DNA from: Marinobacterium jannaschii DSM 6295
GTDB taxonomy: Bacteria > Pseudomonadota > Gammaproteobacteria > Pseudomonadales > Balneatricaceae
NCBI RefSeq assembly: GCF_000620085.1
Contig: NZ_KK211067.1
Location: 46,226 to 110,225 of the forward strand
Length of the DNA stretch: 64,000 bases
Reading direction: 5' to 3'
Shown: positions 26,019 through 35,424 of the stretch, piece by piece
Position numbering within the stretch: position 1 is the first letter of the stretch
Layout of the letters: each line of letters opens with the position of its first letter
The notes under the pieces: generated by a model
The model's database searches: none
The model's input: the letters and a program-made list of their open reading frames with translations, nothing else
Told to the model about the DNA's origin: nothing
Made by a program: the position numbers and the translations under genes

Positions 26019-26729
26019 TCAGACACCCAGGTAGGTATTCAGCATCTCGGCTTTCGCCTCGAGTTCGTCTGCGAGCACCTCTTCCACAATGTGCCCGTGT
26101 TCCATCACGTAGTGGCGATCGGCGATCGGCGCTGCGAAACGGAAATTCTGTTCAACCAGCAAGATGGTCAGGCCGCGTTCTTTCAGCATCAGCAGCACTT
26201 CTGCCAGCTTTTTCACGATTACCGGAGCAAGACCTTCGGTGATCTCATCCAGTAGCAGGATATTGGCACCGGTGCGCAGGATACGGGCCATCGCCAGCAT
26301 CTGTTGTTCACCACCGGAGAGGCGGGTGCCCTGGCTGTAGCGACGCTCATACAGGTTGGGGAAAATCTCGTAGATCTCTTCGACACTCATGCCATCGCTG
26401 CGTACCGCTGGCGGCAGCATCAGGTTCTCTTCCACGTTCAGGCTGGAGAAGATACCGCGCTCTTCCGGGCAATAGCCCAGTCCCAGGTGAGCGATACGGT
26501 GGGAGGCCATGTCGATGGTCTCGTTTCCGTTAATCACGATCGAACCGGTACGCCGGCCGACCATGTTCATGATGGCGCGCAGCGTGGTAGAGCGGCCGGA
26601 ACCGTTACGGCCCAGCAGGGTGACCAGCTCGCCCTGCATCACGGTCATATCGATGCCGTGCAGGATATGGGATTCGCCGTAGAAGGCATGCAGGTCGTTG
26701 ATACGCAGTTTTTCGCGGTGATTGCTCAT
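26019..26729 (-). CDS. livF: ABC transporter ATPase LivF-type, with Walker A Arg
   Basis: 236 residues with signature LSGGEQQMLAMAR, Walker B ILLLDE and H-loop-type ILLVEQN. The Walker A loop reads GRNGSGRST: the usual lysine is arginine (codon CGC). Arginine at this place normally impairs ATP hydrolysis, but the rest of the ATPase is intact and the partner LivG has a normal loop, so the pair could work with one strong site. Q-loop residues are replaced by GYCPEERG, usual for LivF. ATG 26729 overlaps the livG stop by four bases. Confidence 0.9.
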   Translation of the reverse strand: MSNHREKLRINDLHAFYGESHILHGIDMTVMQGELVTLLGRNGSGRSTTLRAIMNMVGRRTGSIVINGNETIDMASHRIAHLGLGYCPEERGIFSSLNVEENLMLPPAVRSDGMSVEEIYEIFPNLYERRYSQGTRLSGGEQQMLAMARILRTGANILLLDEITEGLAPVIVKKLAEVLLMLKERGLTILLVEQNFRFAAPIADRHYVMEHGHIVEEVLADELEAKAEMLNTYLGV

Positions 26730-27550
26730 GCTGTGGCCTCCTGAACATCTTTGCTGTCTGACGCTTTGGCTGCGGCAGACTGTCCCGGTACTTCTTCACC
26801 TTCTTCCACACCGAGGTAGGCTTCGCGAACCCGTGGATCGGCGGAGACAGTGTCGTAATCACCCTCAGTCAGGATGGCGCCGCGCTGCAATACCGTGATA
26901 CGGTCAGCCAGTTTGGAGACCACGTGCAGGTTGTGTTCCACCATCAGGATGGTGCGATCTTTCGACACCCGCTTGATCAGGTCAGCCACTACATCGACAT
27001 CCTCGTGCCCCATGCCCTGGGTTGGTTCGTCGAGCAGCATCAGCTCGGGCTCCAGCGCCAGTGTCGTGGCAATCTCCAGCGCACGCTTACGGCCATAGGA
27101 GAGGTCAACAGTTTTGCTGTTGGCGAATTCAGCCAGTCCGACATCGTCCAGCAGCTCGACTGCACGGTCATTCAGCTTGTCCAGCACCTTCTCGGACTTC
27201 CAGAAATGGAAGCTGTTGCCTTCATGGCGCTGCAGGGCAACGCGCACATTTTCCAGTACAGTCAGGTGTGGAAATACGGCGGAGATCTGGAATGAGCGGA
27301 TCACACCCAGTCGGGCGATCGCTGCTGGTTTCATGGTGGTGATATCCTGACCGTTAAACAGGATCTTGCCCGAGGTCGGGATCAGAAACTTGGTCAGCAG
27401 GTTGAATACGGTGGTTTTACCGGCACCGTTTGGACCGATCAGGGCGTGGATGTCACCGCGGCGAACGTTAAGGTTAACGTCTTCGACTGCGGTAAAACCT
27501 TTGAACTCCTTTCTCAGGTCTGTGGTTTGCAGAACGTAATCAGTACTCAT
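26726..27550 (-). CDS. livG: ABC transporter ATPase LivG-type
   Basis: 274 residues. Walker [10 protein letters not shown], signature LSYGRKRALEIA (LivG form) and Walker B LMLLDEP are all present. The C-terminal extension (about 250-274, GEEVPGQSAAAKASDSKD) is unusual, polar and probably disordered. First gene of the operon; divergent from the hybrid kinase, 283 bases away. Confidence 0.92.
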   Translation of the reverse strand: MSTDYVLQTTDLRKEFKGFTAVEDVNLNVRRGDIHALIGPNGAGKTTVFNLLTKFLIPTSGKILFNGQDITTMKPAAIARLGVIRSFQISAVFPHLTVLENVRVALQRHEGNSFHFWKSEKVLDKLNDRAVELLDDVGLAEFANSKTVDLSYGRKRALEIATTLALEPELMLLDEPTQGMGHEDVDVVADLIKRVSKDRTILMVEHNLHVVSKLADRITVLQRGAILTEGDYDTVSADPRVREAYLGVEEGEEVPGQSAAAKASDSKDVQEATA

Positions 27551-27833
27551 GGGTTTTGTCCCGCCGTCCGCCCGAAGGTGACGGCATTATTATTTTTGTT
27601 TTAACTGACCGGGAAGGCCCTTTGAGATCGATTTAACGCCACAACTTTTGCCAGAGTTTTGCCCAAATGCAACGAAATGTAACAGGCAGTGGATTCAGGC
27701 ATCTGCCTGAGAAGAAAGTAGGGGAGGTAAAAACGGGGGGAATGAGTTAGGGTATATCCTTATCTGAAGTCCAGCAGCGCCCCGGCTGCGCAGCGGCTCT
27801 GACCGGCAACAATAACAATAAGCAGGTAACGTT
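27551..27833. other. Divergent promoter region, livG and hybrid kinase
   Basis: 283 bases with no gene. It must hold the promoters of both divergent units. An AGGCA-TC-TGCCT dyad lies near 27696-27710 (AGGCATCTGCCT), and the run TTAGGGTATATCCTTAT (about 27747-27763) contains a partial -10-like element. No consensus promoter or sigma54 site was confidently found. Confidence 0.35.
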
Positions 27834-30743
27834 GTGTTGAAGTCCAAACTGGTACGGCGACTGTTTCTGGTGATTCTGCTGACTGTGGTCGCGCTGTTTA
27901 CCGCTATCTACTTCTATTCAGTGCCGTTTATCAAACAGACCGTGTTTGAGATCGAGCGCAATGCCAGCCGTATTGCCCTGAACAATGTGTTTGAACTGGC
28001 GAATAAGATCTATTTCGGTCTTGAGGGGTATCGCCTGCAGGCACTGGACTCCCATAAGAAGCGACTGGAAGCGGTGGTTTCTCTGGCTGAGGCTTATGTG
28101 AATGAGGCACAGCAGCAGGTTGCACGGGGTGAAATCAGTCTTGAAGAGGCGCAGCGTCAGGTCTTCGAAGGGCTGCGTAACTTCACTTATGGCAACAATG
28201 ACTACGTCTGGGTTGCCAGCCATGATGCTTTCTTTCTGTCCCACCCTGATGACCGTTTTCATCGTACCGATGCTTCAGCCGTGCGAACGGAGACCGGTTC
28301 CTTCCTGATTCCGGCGATTGTTTCCCAGGTGGTGGAGAGTGGTGACGGTTTCTTTCAGTACAAGTGGAATCGCCTCGATGCCAGCGATGAGGTTGATAAG
28401 ATCTCCTATGTGCGCAACTACCCGCAATGGAATATGGTGATCGGCTCCGGACTCTACCTGGATGATATCGAGGCGGAGGTGCAGCAGCGGAAGCGGGCGG
28501 CCGTAGATGAACTGCGTGAAGCGCTCAGTGCGATTAAAATCGCCAAGACCGGCTATATGTTTATTTTCGATGGTGACGGCAATATGCTGATCCATCCCAA
28601 CCCCAATATCGATCAGACCAATGCTTCCGAGCTGCTGGAGCCGGTCACCCGCAAGCCCATCCTGGCCGAATTGGCGAAAGCCGCTGATACTGGTAAAGAA
28701 CTTTACTATCAGTGGGATAAGCCGTCAGATCCGGGCCACTATGTACATGAGAAACTGTCACTGGTGCGCTACCTGAAGGGATTTGACTGGTATATCGGCT
28801 CTTCGGTCTATGTTGCCGAACTGCAGATCGATTCCGAAGTGCTGACGGAACGGATCCTGACGATCGCCTCAGTGGCACTGCTGACGCTGGTGGTGTTGTC
28901 TATCATCTTTGTACACTGGGTTGCCCGACCGATTCAGCGCCTGGCCGGCACGGCCGTGCGGGTCAGGGCGGGTGATCTCAGTGCTAAAACCGGCATTGTG
29001 CGGGATGATGAACTGGGGCTGCTGGCCAGCAGCTTCGATACCATGGTGGATCGCCTGCGCGACAATATTCACTCGCTGGATACCACGGTGCAGGCCCGCA
29101 CCTATGAGCTGCAAGCCACCAACAGCCAGCTGCGAGAAGCGGTGGGTTCGTTACAGGAAGCCCAGAGTGAACTGGCGCTGGTGGAAGAGCGTCAGCGTAT
29201 GGTGCTGGATGCCCTGCCGGCCCAGATCGGTTATGTGGATGCCTCGCTGCACTACCTCTTCGCCAACCGGGGTTATGCTGAAATGTTCGGCATGACCAAG
29301 GAAGAGGTGGTCGGCAAGCGGATTGAAGAGGTGCTGGGCCAGACCATGGTGGATGATATGCAGGATCATATCCACCGGGTGCTCAGCGGCGAGGAGGTTT
29401 CGTTTGATTATCGCCTGCAGCGTGACGGCCGCGAGCTGATTACCCGGCGTATCCTGATTCCGCACCGCAACCCAGATGGGCGTATTAACGGACTGCTGAG
29501 TCTGGCGCTGGATATCACGGCGGAGAAAGAGGCCGAGCGGCGTCTGACCGAAGCCCAGAGAATGAATGCCGTGGGTGAGCTGGCCGGAGGCCTGGCACAT
29601 GACTTTAATAACCTGTTGTCGATTATTCTGGGGAACCTGTTGGCGGCGCAGGAGCGCTATCCGGAGATCGCAGATCTGATGCGCTATCTGGAGCCGGCAG
29701 TGCGTGCCAGTCGCCGTGGTGCTGATATCACCAGCCGCTTGCTGGCGTTCTCCCGCCGTCAACCGCTGATGCCTTCTGCTGTGCGGCTGGAAAGTCTGCT
29801 GCAGGATACCCTGACCCTGCTTGAGGGTTCCCTGCCGAGTCATATTCATGTCAGCTGCGAGGGCGATATGAATGGCTGCATTCTCTATATCGATGAGAGT
29901 CAGCTGGAAAATGCGTTGGTTAACCTCGCCCTGAATGCCCGTGATGCGATGCCACAGGGCGGCGACCTGCGCTTTCGGGTGCGGCGGCGTGATATTTGTA
30001 TTCCCGAGCAGTACGATGAACTGGTGGTGCCGGGCGATTATGTTGAAATCTGCGTTCAGGATTCGGGTACCGGCTTTGATCAGGATGCGCTGGCGCTGGC
30101 CTACGAACCCTTCTTCTCGACCAAGACCAACGGTGCCGGGTCGGGGCTTGGTCTGAGTATGGTGTATGGCTTTGTGAAGCAATCACAGGGCTATATCTCG
30201 ATTGCCAGTGAGCCGGGGCTGGGCTCAGTGATCAGCCTGCTGCTGCCGATCAGCGAGGCGGAAGCAGAGATCGAAACCGCCGAGCAGGAAGGGCTGGGGG
30301 ACTATGCTTCCGACTACAGCGGTCAGCTGATGTTGCTGGTCGAGGATGACGATGATGTCAGGGCGGTGGTGCGTGATCAGTTGCGCAAGCTGGGCTTTGG
30401 CGTGATTGAGGCGGTAGACGCCGACGAAGCCGCCGAGCTGATTGAATCGCTCGATGGCCTTTCCGGTATGCTCAGCGATGTTGTGATGCCGGGTAAATTC
30501 AGTGGCTTTGACCTGGCGCGAATGCTATACCGGAAAGCACCGTCCAGCCGGATTCTGTTGATGAGTGGTTATGCCTACGACCGGGAAACCCCGGATCAGC
30601 ATGGCATCAGCTTTACCATGTTGCGTAAGCCGTTTGAGCCGGCGGCCCTGCTGAAAGCCCTGCGCCGTGCCTCCCAGCAAGCGGGAGAGGCAAGCATTAC
30701 GGTTCCGGGCGATCAGGCTGAAGGAGTAAAGGATGAAGAGTGA
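27834..30743 (+). CDS. Hybrid sensor histidine kinase with double Cache, HAMP, PAS and receiver domains
   Basis: 969 residues. Order: membrane helix (about 8-30), two tandem periplasmic Cache (sCache_2-like) domains (about 35-330, each with a DYVWV/GYMFI-type strand), second helix (about 342-362), HAMP, coiled coil, PAS (about 455-575), HisKA with His589 (GGLAHDFNNLL), HATPase, and a C-terminal receiver with Asp882 (MLSDVVMPG). Double Cache domains usually bind small organic ligands such as amino acids or carboxylates. GTG 27834 is chosen from the AGG at 27824-27826. It overlaps the response-regulator gene by 11 bases and is divergent from liv, suggesting control of it. Confidence 0.9.
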   Translation: MLKSKLVRRLFLVILLTVVALFTAIYFYSVPFIKQTVFEIERNASRIALNNVFELANKIYFGLEGYRLQALDSHKKRLEAVVSLAEAYVNEAQQQVARGEISLEEAQRQVFEGLRNFTYGNNDYVWVASHDAFFLSHPDDRFHRTDASAVRTETGSFLIPAIVSQVVESGDGFFQYKWNRLDASDEVDKISYVRNYPQWNMVIGSGLYLDDIEAEVQQRKRAAVDELREALSAIKIAKTGYMFIFDGDGNMLIHPNPNIDQTNASELLEPVTRKPILAELAKAADTGKELYYQWDKPSDPGHYVHEKLSLVRYLKGFDWYIGSSVYVAELQIDSEVLTERILTIASVALLTLVVLSIIFVHWVARPIQRLAGTAVRVRAGDLSAKTGIVRDDELGLLASSFDTMVDRLRDNIHSLDTTVQARTYELQATNSQLREAVGSLQEAQSELALVEERQRMVLDALPAQIGYVDASLHYLFANRGYAEMFGMTKEEVVGKRIEEVLGQTMVDDMQDHIHRVLSGEEVSFDYRLQRDGRELITRRILIPHRNPDGRINGLLSLALDITAEKEAERRLTEAQRMNAVGELAGGLAHDFNNLLSIILGNLLAAQERYPEIADLMRYLEPAVRASRRGADITSRLLAFSRRQPLMPSAVRLESLLQDTLTLLEGSLPSHIHVSCEGDMNGCILYIDESQLENALVNLALNARDAMPQGGDLRFRVRRRDICIPEQYDELVVPGDYVEICVQDSGTGFDQDALALAYEPFFSTKTNGAGSGLGLSMVYGFVKQSQGYISIASEPGLGSVISLLLPISEAEAEIETAEQEGLGDYASDYSGQLMLLVEDDDDVRAVVRDQLRKLGFGVIEAVDADEAAELIESLDGLSGMLSDVVMPGKFSGFDLARMLYRKAPSSRILLMSGYAYDRETPDQHGISFTMLRKPFEPAALLKALRRASQQAGEASITVPGDQAEGVKDEE

Positions 30744-31449
30744 GAAGCTCATCTATGTGGTAGATGATGAAAAGGATATCTGTGATCTGGTGTGTCTGGA
30801 GCTGGAACGTTTTGGCTACCAGGCGGAAGCCTTTCACACCGGTGAGGGCTGTGCCCGTGCGATCGGTCGCCGCCAGCCCGACCTCTGTATCGTCGATCTG
30901 GGGCTGCCGGATATGGATGGCCTCGGACTGGTGCGAACCCTCTGTGAGGAACATCAGATCGGTGTGATGATCCTGTCCGGGCGAGGCAGTCTGCCGGACC
31001 GGGTACTGGGGCTGGAGCTGGGAGCGGATGACTATATTACCAAGCCGTTTGATCCCCGTGAGCTGATCGCGCGCGTCAACAGCCTGCTGCGACGACTGGA
31101 TAATTCACAGAAAGAAGCCGTGGTTGCACGTCGTCAGGCCCGCTTTGCCGACTGGCAGTTTGATACAGCGACACTGACCCTGAGTTCTGATGGCGGCGCC
31201 ACAGAGGTACTCAGTTCTGCTGAAGCCGACCTGCTGAATGTGCTGCTCAATGCCCCGAAACAGATCCTCTCCCGTGACCAGCTGATGGGGGAGGTGATGG
31301 GACGTGATGCGATGCCGTTTGATCGCAGTATTGATGTGCGCATGTCCCGCATTCGCCGCAAACTGGAAGCCGATCCGAAGAATCCGCGGATTATCAAAAC
31401 GGTCTACGGTGCTGGATATATGCTGGCGGCCGAGGTGGTCTGGAGTTGA
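30733..31449 (+). CDS. OmpR/PhoB-type response regulator
   Basis: 238 residues: receiver (about 1-120, phosphorylation site Asp55 in IVDLGLPD, switch lysine in TKPFD) and winged-helix DNA-binding domain (about 135-235, ending KTVYGAGYML). Overlap with the kinase gene indicates one transcription unit. Likely partner of the Cache hybrid kinase; the divergent liv operon and the downstream gabD are candidate targets by position only. Confidence 0.92.
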   Translation: MKSEKLIYVVDDEKDICDLVCLELERFGYQAEAFHTGEGCARAIGRRQPDLCIVDLGLPDMDGLGLVRTLCEEHQIGVMILSGRGSLPDRVLGLELGADDYITKPFDPRELIARVNSLLRRLDNSQKEAVVARRQARFADWQFDTATLTLSSDGGATEVLSSAEADLLNVLLNAPKQILSRDQLMGEVMGRDAMPFDRSIDVRMSRIRRKLEADPKNPRIIKTVYGAGYMLAAEVVWS

Positions 31450-31460
31450 AAGCAGCTAAT

Positions 31461-31558
31461 AGCTTAAAGCTTAAAGCTTAAAGCTTAAAGCTGGATGCTG
31501 TCAGCTTAGAGCTTAGAGCTTAGAGCTTAGAGCTTAGAGCTTAGAGCTTAGAGCTTAG
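31461..31558 (+). repeat. Two heptameric arrays: (AGCTTAA)4 and (AGCTTAG)8
   Basis: AGCTTAA occurs four times at 31461-31488 (plus a partial AGCT), then after 14 bases AGCTTAG occurs eight times at 31503-31558, all with period 7. The core AGCT and period equal those of the arrays at 22692 and 37696. It lies in the 304-base gap between the response regulator and gabD. Confidence 0.95.
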
Positions 31559-31605
31559 CGCGTCGCCGGTTAAAGCGGCGGCGCTTACTTTGCTATTTCT
31601 CAAAG

Positions 31606-31666
31606 TATAGTCATGTAAAAACTTATATTACCCAAAGGTCAGCTGGTCTATAACCTCAGTTATAGA
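31606..31666 (+). promoter_or_regulatory. Candidate promoter and operator upstream of gabD
   Basis: TATAGT at 31606-31611 is a good -10 with a weak -35 (CTTACT 31584-31589, spacer 16). Downstream lies a perfect dyad TCTATAAC-CTCA-GTTATAGA (31647-31666), 88 bases before the gabD start. Its position after a start site near 31618 fits a repressor operator; the regulator is unknown. Confidence 0.5.
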
Positions 31667-31753
31667 TTGTAGGTGCCGCTGCCTGTCTGATTGGTTTTGC
31701 TCAGGTGCTGCATCCGCCACCGCAACAGCGTTGAATTCCGGAGATAATAATTA

Positions 31754-33220
31754 ATGACTATTCAGCTGAAAGATCCAAGCCTTCTCAAGACTCAGGCCTA
31801 TATCAACGGCGCCTGGGTGGATGGTGATAAAGGTGAAACCTTCGCCGTGACTAACCCGGCGACCGGTGAACATATCGTCGATGTCGTGAATGTGGGTGTG
31901 GAAGAGACCCGTCGCGCTATCGAGGCAGCTGAAGCGGCTATGAAGTCCTGGAAAGCCAAGCCTGCGAAAGAACGCTCTGCCGTGCTGCGTCGCTGGTATG
32001 ACCTGATCATGGCCAACGTGGAAGACCTGGCTGTGCTGATGACCAGCGAGCAGGGCAAGGTATTGCTTGAGTCCCGTGGCGAAGTGGCTTATGGCGCCAG
32101 CTTTATCGAATGGTTTGCCGAAGAAGGCAAGCGTGTTTACGGCGACATCATCCCGGCACCGCAGACCGACCGTCGTGCGGTAGTGGTGAAACAGCCGGTG
32201 GGTGTAGTGGCTGCCGTTACGCCATGGAACTTCCCGAGCGCTATGATTACCCGTAAGGCAGGGCCTGCACTGGCAGTGGGTTGTGCCATCGTACTGAAGC
32301 CGGCTGCAGAGACTCCGTTGTCTGCACTGGCGCTGGTGGAGCTGGCTGACCGTGCTGGCCTGCCGGCGGGTCTGTTCAGCGTGCTGCCAAGCACCCAGTC
32401 CCGTGATGTTGGTCTGGAGCTGACCACTAACCCGATCGTTAAGAAGTTTACTTTCACCGGCTCTACTCCGGTTGGCAAGATCCTGATGAAGCAGTGTGCC
32501 GACACGGTCAAGCGTACTTCGATGGAACTGGGTGGTAATGCGCCGGTACTGGTGTTCGATGATGCCGATCTGGATCTGGCGGTCGCCGGTGCGATCGCCT
32601 CCAAGTACCGTAACTCAGGTCAGACCTGTGTCTGCGCTAACCGTATCCTGGTACAGGAAGGTGTTTACGATGCCTTCGTCGAGAAGTTCACTGCTACGGT
32701 TAAGGGCTTCAAGGTTGGTAACGGTCTGGAAGAGGGCGTGACCCACGGTCCGGTTATCACTGAGAAGGCTCTGTCCGATATCCACGGCATGGTGACAGAC
32801 TCCGTTGCCGCCGGCGCTAAAGTGGAAGTTGGTGGTGAGCCATCCGATCAGGGCAGCCGCTTCTACCAGCCGACTGTTCTGACCAATGTGAACGATCAGA
32901 TGCGCGTTTTCCGCGAAGAGATCTTTGGTCCGGTCGCGCCGATCTTCAAGTTCAAGACTGAAGAGGAAGCGATCGCTATGGCTAACGATACCGAGTACGG
33001 TCTGGCGGCATACATCTATGCCCGTGATGTCGGTCGTGTATGGCGTGTTTCCGAGGGTGTTGACTTCGGTATGGTTGGTGTCAACGAAGTCGGTATCACC
33101 TCTGATGTGATCCCGTTCGGAGGTATGAAGGAATCCGGTCAGGGCCGCGAAGGTTCCAAGTACGGCCTGGATGACTACCTGGAAATCAAATACATCTGTA
33201 TGGGTGGCCTGGACAACTAA
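31754..33220 (+). CDS. gabD: Succinate-semialdehyde dehydrogenase (NAD(P)+), GabD-type
   Basis: 488 residues of the aldehyde dehydrogenase family, GabD subfamily. Catalytic Cys292 (GQTCVCANR) and Glu258 (MELGGNAP), plus Asn159 (PWNFP), are in place; the double cysteine CVC is typical of GabD. It oxidises succinate semialdehyde (from GABA) to succinate; glutarate semialdehyde is also accepted by close relatives. gabT is not adjacent. It could complete catabolism of a substrate imported by the nearby ABC system, an inference from position. Confidence 0.9.
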   Translation: MTIQLKDPSLLKTQAYINGAWVDGDKGETFAVTNPATGEHIVDVVNVGVEETRRAIEAAEAAMKSWKAKPAKERSAVLRRWYDLIMANVEDLAVLMTSEQGKVLLESRGEVAYGASFIEWFAEEGKRVYGDIIPAPQTDRRAVVVKQPVGVVAAVTPWNFPSAMITRKAGPALAVGCAIVLKPAAETPLSALALVELADRAGLPAGLFSVLPSTQSRDVGLELTTNPIVKKFTFTGSTPVGKILMKQCADTVKRTSMELGGNAPVLVFDDADLDLAVAGAIASKYRNSGQTCVCANRILVQEGVYDAFVEKFTATVKGFKVGNGLEEGVTHGPVITEKALSDIHGMVTDSVAAGAKVEVGGEPSDQGSRFYQPTVLTNVNDQMRVFREEIFGPVAPIFKFKTEEEAIAMANDTEYGLAAYIYARDVGRVWRVSEGVDFGMVGVNEVGITSDVIPFGGMKESGQGREGSKYGLDDYLEIKYICMGGLDN

Positions 33221-33284
33221 GCTATCAGAAGGCGGGGGCCTGCCTGCGCGGGCCCTTGCTCATCGATAAAGGTGTGCAGAGATA

Positions 33285-33317
33285 AAAAAACCGGTGCTGT
33301 TCAGCACCGGTTTTTTT
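33285..33317. terminator. Bidirectional terminator between gabD and argS
   Basis: AAAAAACCGGTGCTG (33285-33299) and CAGCACCGGTTTTTT (33302-33316) form a 15-bp stem with A-run and T-run flanks, serving both convergent genes. Confidence 0.95.
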
Positions 33318-33364
33318 ATGCGCGCAGCACGAAGAAGTGACTGCGCGAGGCCCCGCGAAGCGGC

Positions 33365-35101
33365 TTACATCCGCTCCATGGTCTCGATGCCCAGCAGGTC
33401 GAGGCCCTGCTGCAGTGTGCGGGCGGTGGCTGCACAAAGGCTCAGGCGACTGGCGCGCTGCTCGGCGGCCACGTCGCTGCGCAGGATCGGGCAGGCTTCG
33501 TAGAACTTCATGAACAGGCTGGACAGTTCGTAAAGATAGTTACACAACAGATGCGGATAGGCTTCTTTGGCAACCTGGTCGATTACGTCTTCCAGCTGCA
33601 GCAGTTTCAGTGCCAGGGCTTTTTCCTGGGCTTCAGCCAGTACCGGCGCGACGGAGTTGTCGACCGTCTGATCAGCCTTGCGGAAGATGCTCTGGATACG
33701 GGTGTAAGCGTACTGCAGGTAAGGGGCTGTATTCCCCTCAAAGCTCAGCATGCTGTCCCAGCTGAAGATGTAGTCGTTGGTGCGGGTCTTCGCCAGGTCG
33801 GCGTATTTCACCGCGCCGATACCGATCTTGCGGGCGGCTTCCTTCTGCTCTTCGGCAGACAGGTCTGATTCTTTCGACTGCAGCAGGGCTTCGGCTTTCT
33901 CAACGGCTTCTTTCAGCAGCTCGGCCAGCTTCACAGTACCGCCGGAGCGGGTTTTGAACGGCTTGCCATCTTCGCCCATCATAGTACCGAACGGGTGGTG
34001 CTCCAGGCTGAATTCCGGCTTGGCAAATCCAGCCTTACGGCTGAGGGTGAAGACCTGCTTCATATGCAGTGACTGACGGGCATCGATAAAGTACAGCGCA
34101 CGGTCGGCGTTCAGCACATCGTTACGGTAGCGCACCGCCGCCAGATCGGTGGTGGCATACAGATAGCCGCCGCCGGATTTCTGCACGATCATCGGCAGCG
34201 GGTTACCCTCTTTGTCGGCCAGCTCTTCGAGGAAGGCGACCTGGGCGCCCTGGTCTTCAACAATCAGGCCCTGCTGTTTCAGCAGCTCGATCACCACCGG
34301 CAGGTCATCGTTATAGGCGCTTTCTGCCTTGATATCCTCTGGCTTCAGGGTGACGTTGAGCAGCTGGTAGATCTCTTCACTGTGGGTGACAGAGATATTA
34401 ATGAACTGCTGCCACAGCTCCAGGCAGCGGGCATCGCCACCCTGTAGCTTAACCACGTAGTCACGGGCGCGGTCGGCAAACGCCGGTTCGTTATCAAAGC
34501 GCTGCTTGGCGTCGCGATAAAACTCTTCCAGGTCGGACAGTGCGGCTTCGGCTACTTCGTTACCGGCGGTTTTGTCTTCCAGGTTGGCAATCAGCATACC
34601 GAACTGAGTACCCCAGTCGCCAACGTGGTTCTGACGCACAACCTTGTGGCCCTGAGCTTCCAGTACCCGGGCCAGTGCATCGCCGATGATGGTGGAGCGC
34701 AGATGGCCAACATGCATCTCTTTCGCCAGGTTTGGCGCCGAGTAGTCGATCACCACGGTCTGAGGTTGCTCAGCCTGCTCCATACCCAGGCTGTCGCTGT
34801 TCAGGGCTGTGCATACCTGTTCGGCCAGCCAGTCTTCGGCAAGATGGATATTGATAAAGCCGGGACCGGCAATCTCAACCTTGCTGGCAACGTCTTCCAG
34901 CTGCAGCTGATCGACGATTTTCTGGGCCAGTTCGCGTGGATTAGTGCCGAGCTTTTTCGCGGCAGCCATAGTGCCGTTGGCCTGATAGTCACCGAACTGT
35001 GGTCGGTTGCTTGGAGAAACCATCGGAGAGAAGCTGTCCGGGATACCGACAGCGGTCATAGCTGCCTGAACTCGGGTGGAGAGAAGTTCGCGAATCTTCA
35101 T
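33365..35101 (-). CDS. argS: Arginyl-tRNA synthetase
   Basis: 578 residues, class I synthetase. The N-terminal Add-1 domain (1-110) is followed by [17 protein letters not shown], with the HIGH-type motif HVGH at 130-133; as usual for ArgS a canonical KMSK is absent, with KPFKTRSG in its place. The C-terminal DALR domain carries [21 protein letters not shown] 35101 gives the standard start ([12 protein letters not shown]); the frame to 35164 adds an unrelated tail. Confidence 0.96.
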   Translation of the reverse strand: MKIRELLSTRVQAAMTAVGIPDSFSPMVSPSNRPQFGDYQANGTMAAAKKLGTNPRELAQKIVDQLQLEDVASKVEIAGPGFINIHLAEDWLAEQVCTALNSDSLGMEQAEQPQTVVIDYSAPNLAKEMHVGHLRSTIIGDALARVLEAQGHKVVRQNHVGDWGTQFGMLIANLEDKTAGNEVAEAALSDLEEFYRDAKQRFDNEPAFADRARDYVVKLQGGDARCLELWQQFINISVTHSEEIYQLLNVTLKPEDIKAESAYNDDLPVVIELLKQQGLIVEDQGAQVAFLEELADKEGNPLPMIVQKSGGGYLYATTDLAAVRYRNDVLNADRALYFIDARQSLHMKQVFTLSRKAGFAKPEFSLEHHPFGTMMGEDGKPFKTRSGGTVKLAELLKEAVEKAEALLQSKESDLSAEEQKEAARKIGIGAVKYADLAKTRTNDYIFSWDSMLSFEGNTAPYLQYAYTRIQSIFRKADQTVDNSVAPVLAEAQEKALALKLLQLEDVIDQVAKEAYPHLLCNYLYELSSLFMKFYEACPILRSDVAAEQRASRLSLCAATARTLQQGLDLLGIETMERM

Positions 35102-35375
35102 GGTTGGGAGCCAGTAAAACCTTAGTATGTTGATGATCCGGCTGTTACAGCGAGCCAGACTCATATGAATGCGTGATTACGGATCAAAGCGGTATTTTAG
35201 CCTGACAACGGCGAAATGGGCGCTTGATCGGGGGTATCCCCGGCCGCTTAAAGTAGGGCGTGGATAAGACCGGCTATTTTAAACCGGATGGGGTATCCGG
35301 TGATATAGCCAGAGGAAAGGAATTCGCGCCGATCTGTCGCTGGAAAAGCGCTTGTTACTGTTTCGGCTGCTTGTT

Positions 35376-35417
35376 GCGAGATACCTGCCCGTCTGTAACG
35401 GTGGGCAGGTATCTCGC
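35376..35417 (-). other. Perfect 15-bp hairpin downstream of the GGCT-fold gene
   Basis: GCGAGATACCTGCCC (35376-35390) pairs perfectly with GGGCAGGTATCTCGC (35403-35417), loop 12. It starts eight bases after the stop of the gene at 35425-35826. No T-run follows on either strand, so it is not a classic terminator; the rest of 35102-35424 has no gene. Confidence 0.6.
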
Positions 35418-35424
35418 TGAACTG

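Noticed and set aside
29151-30182. 343-codon minus-strand frame inside the hybrid kinase
   Set aside because: Antisense shadow; kinase motifs on the plus strand are intact throughout.
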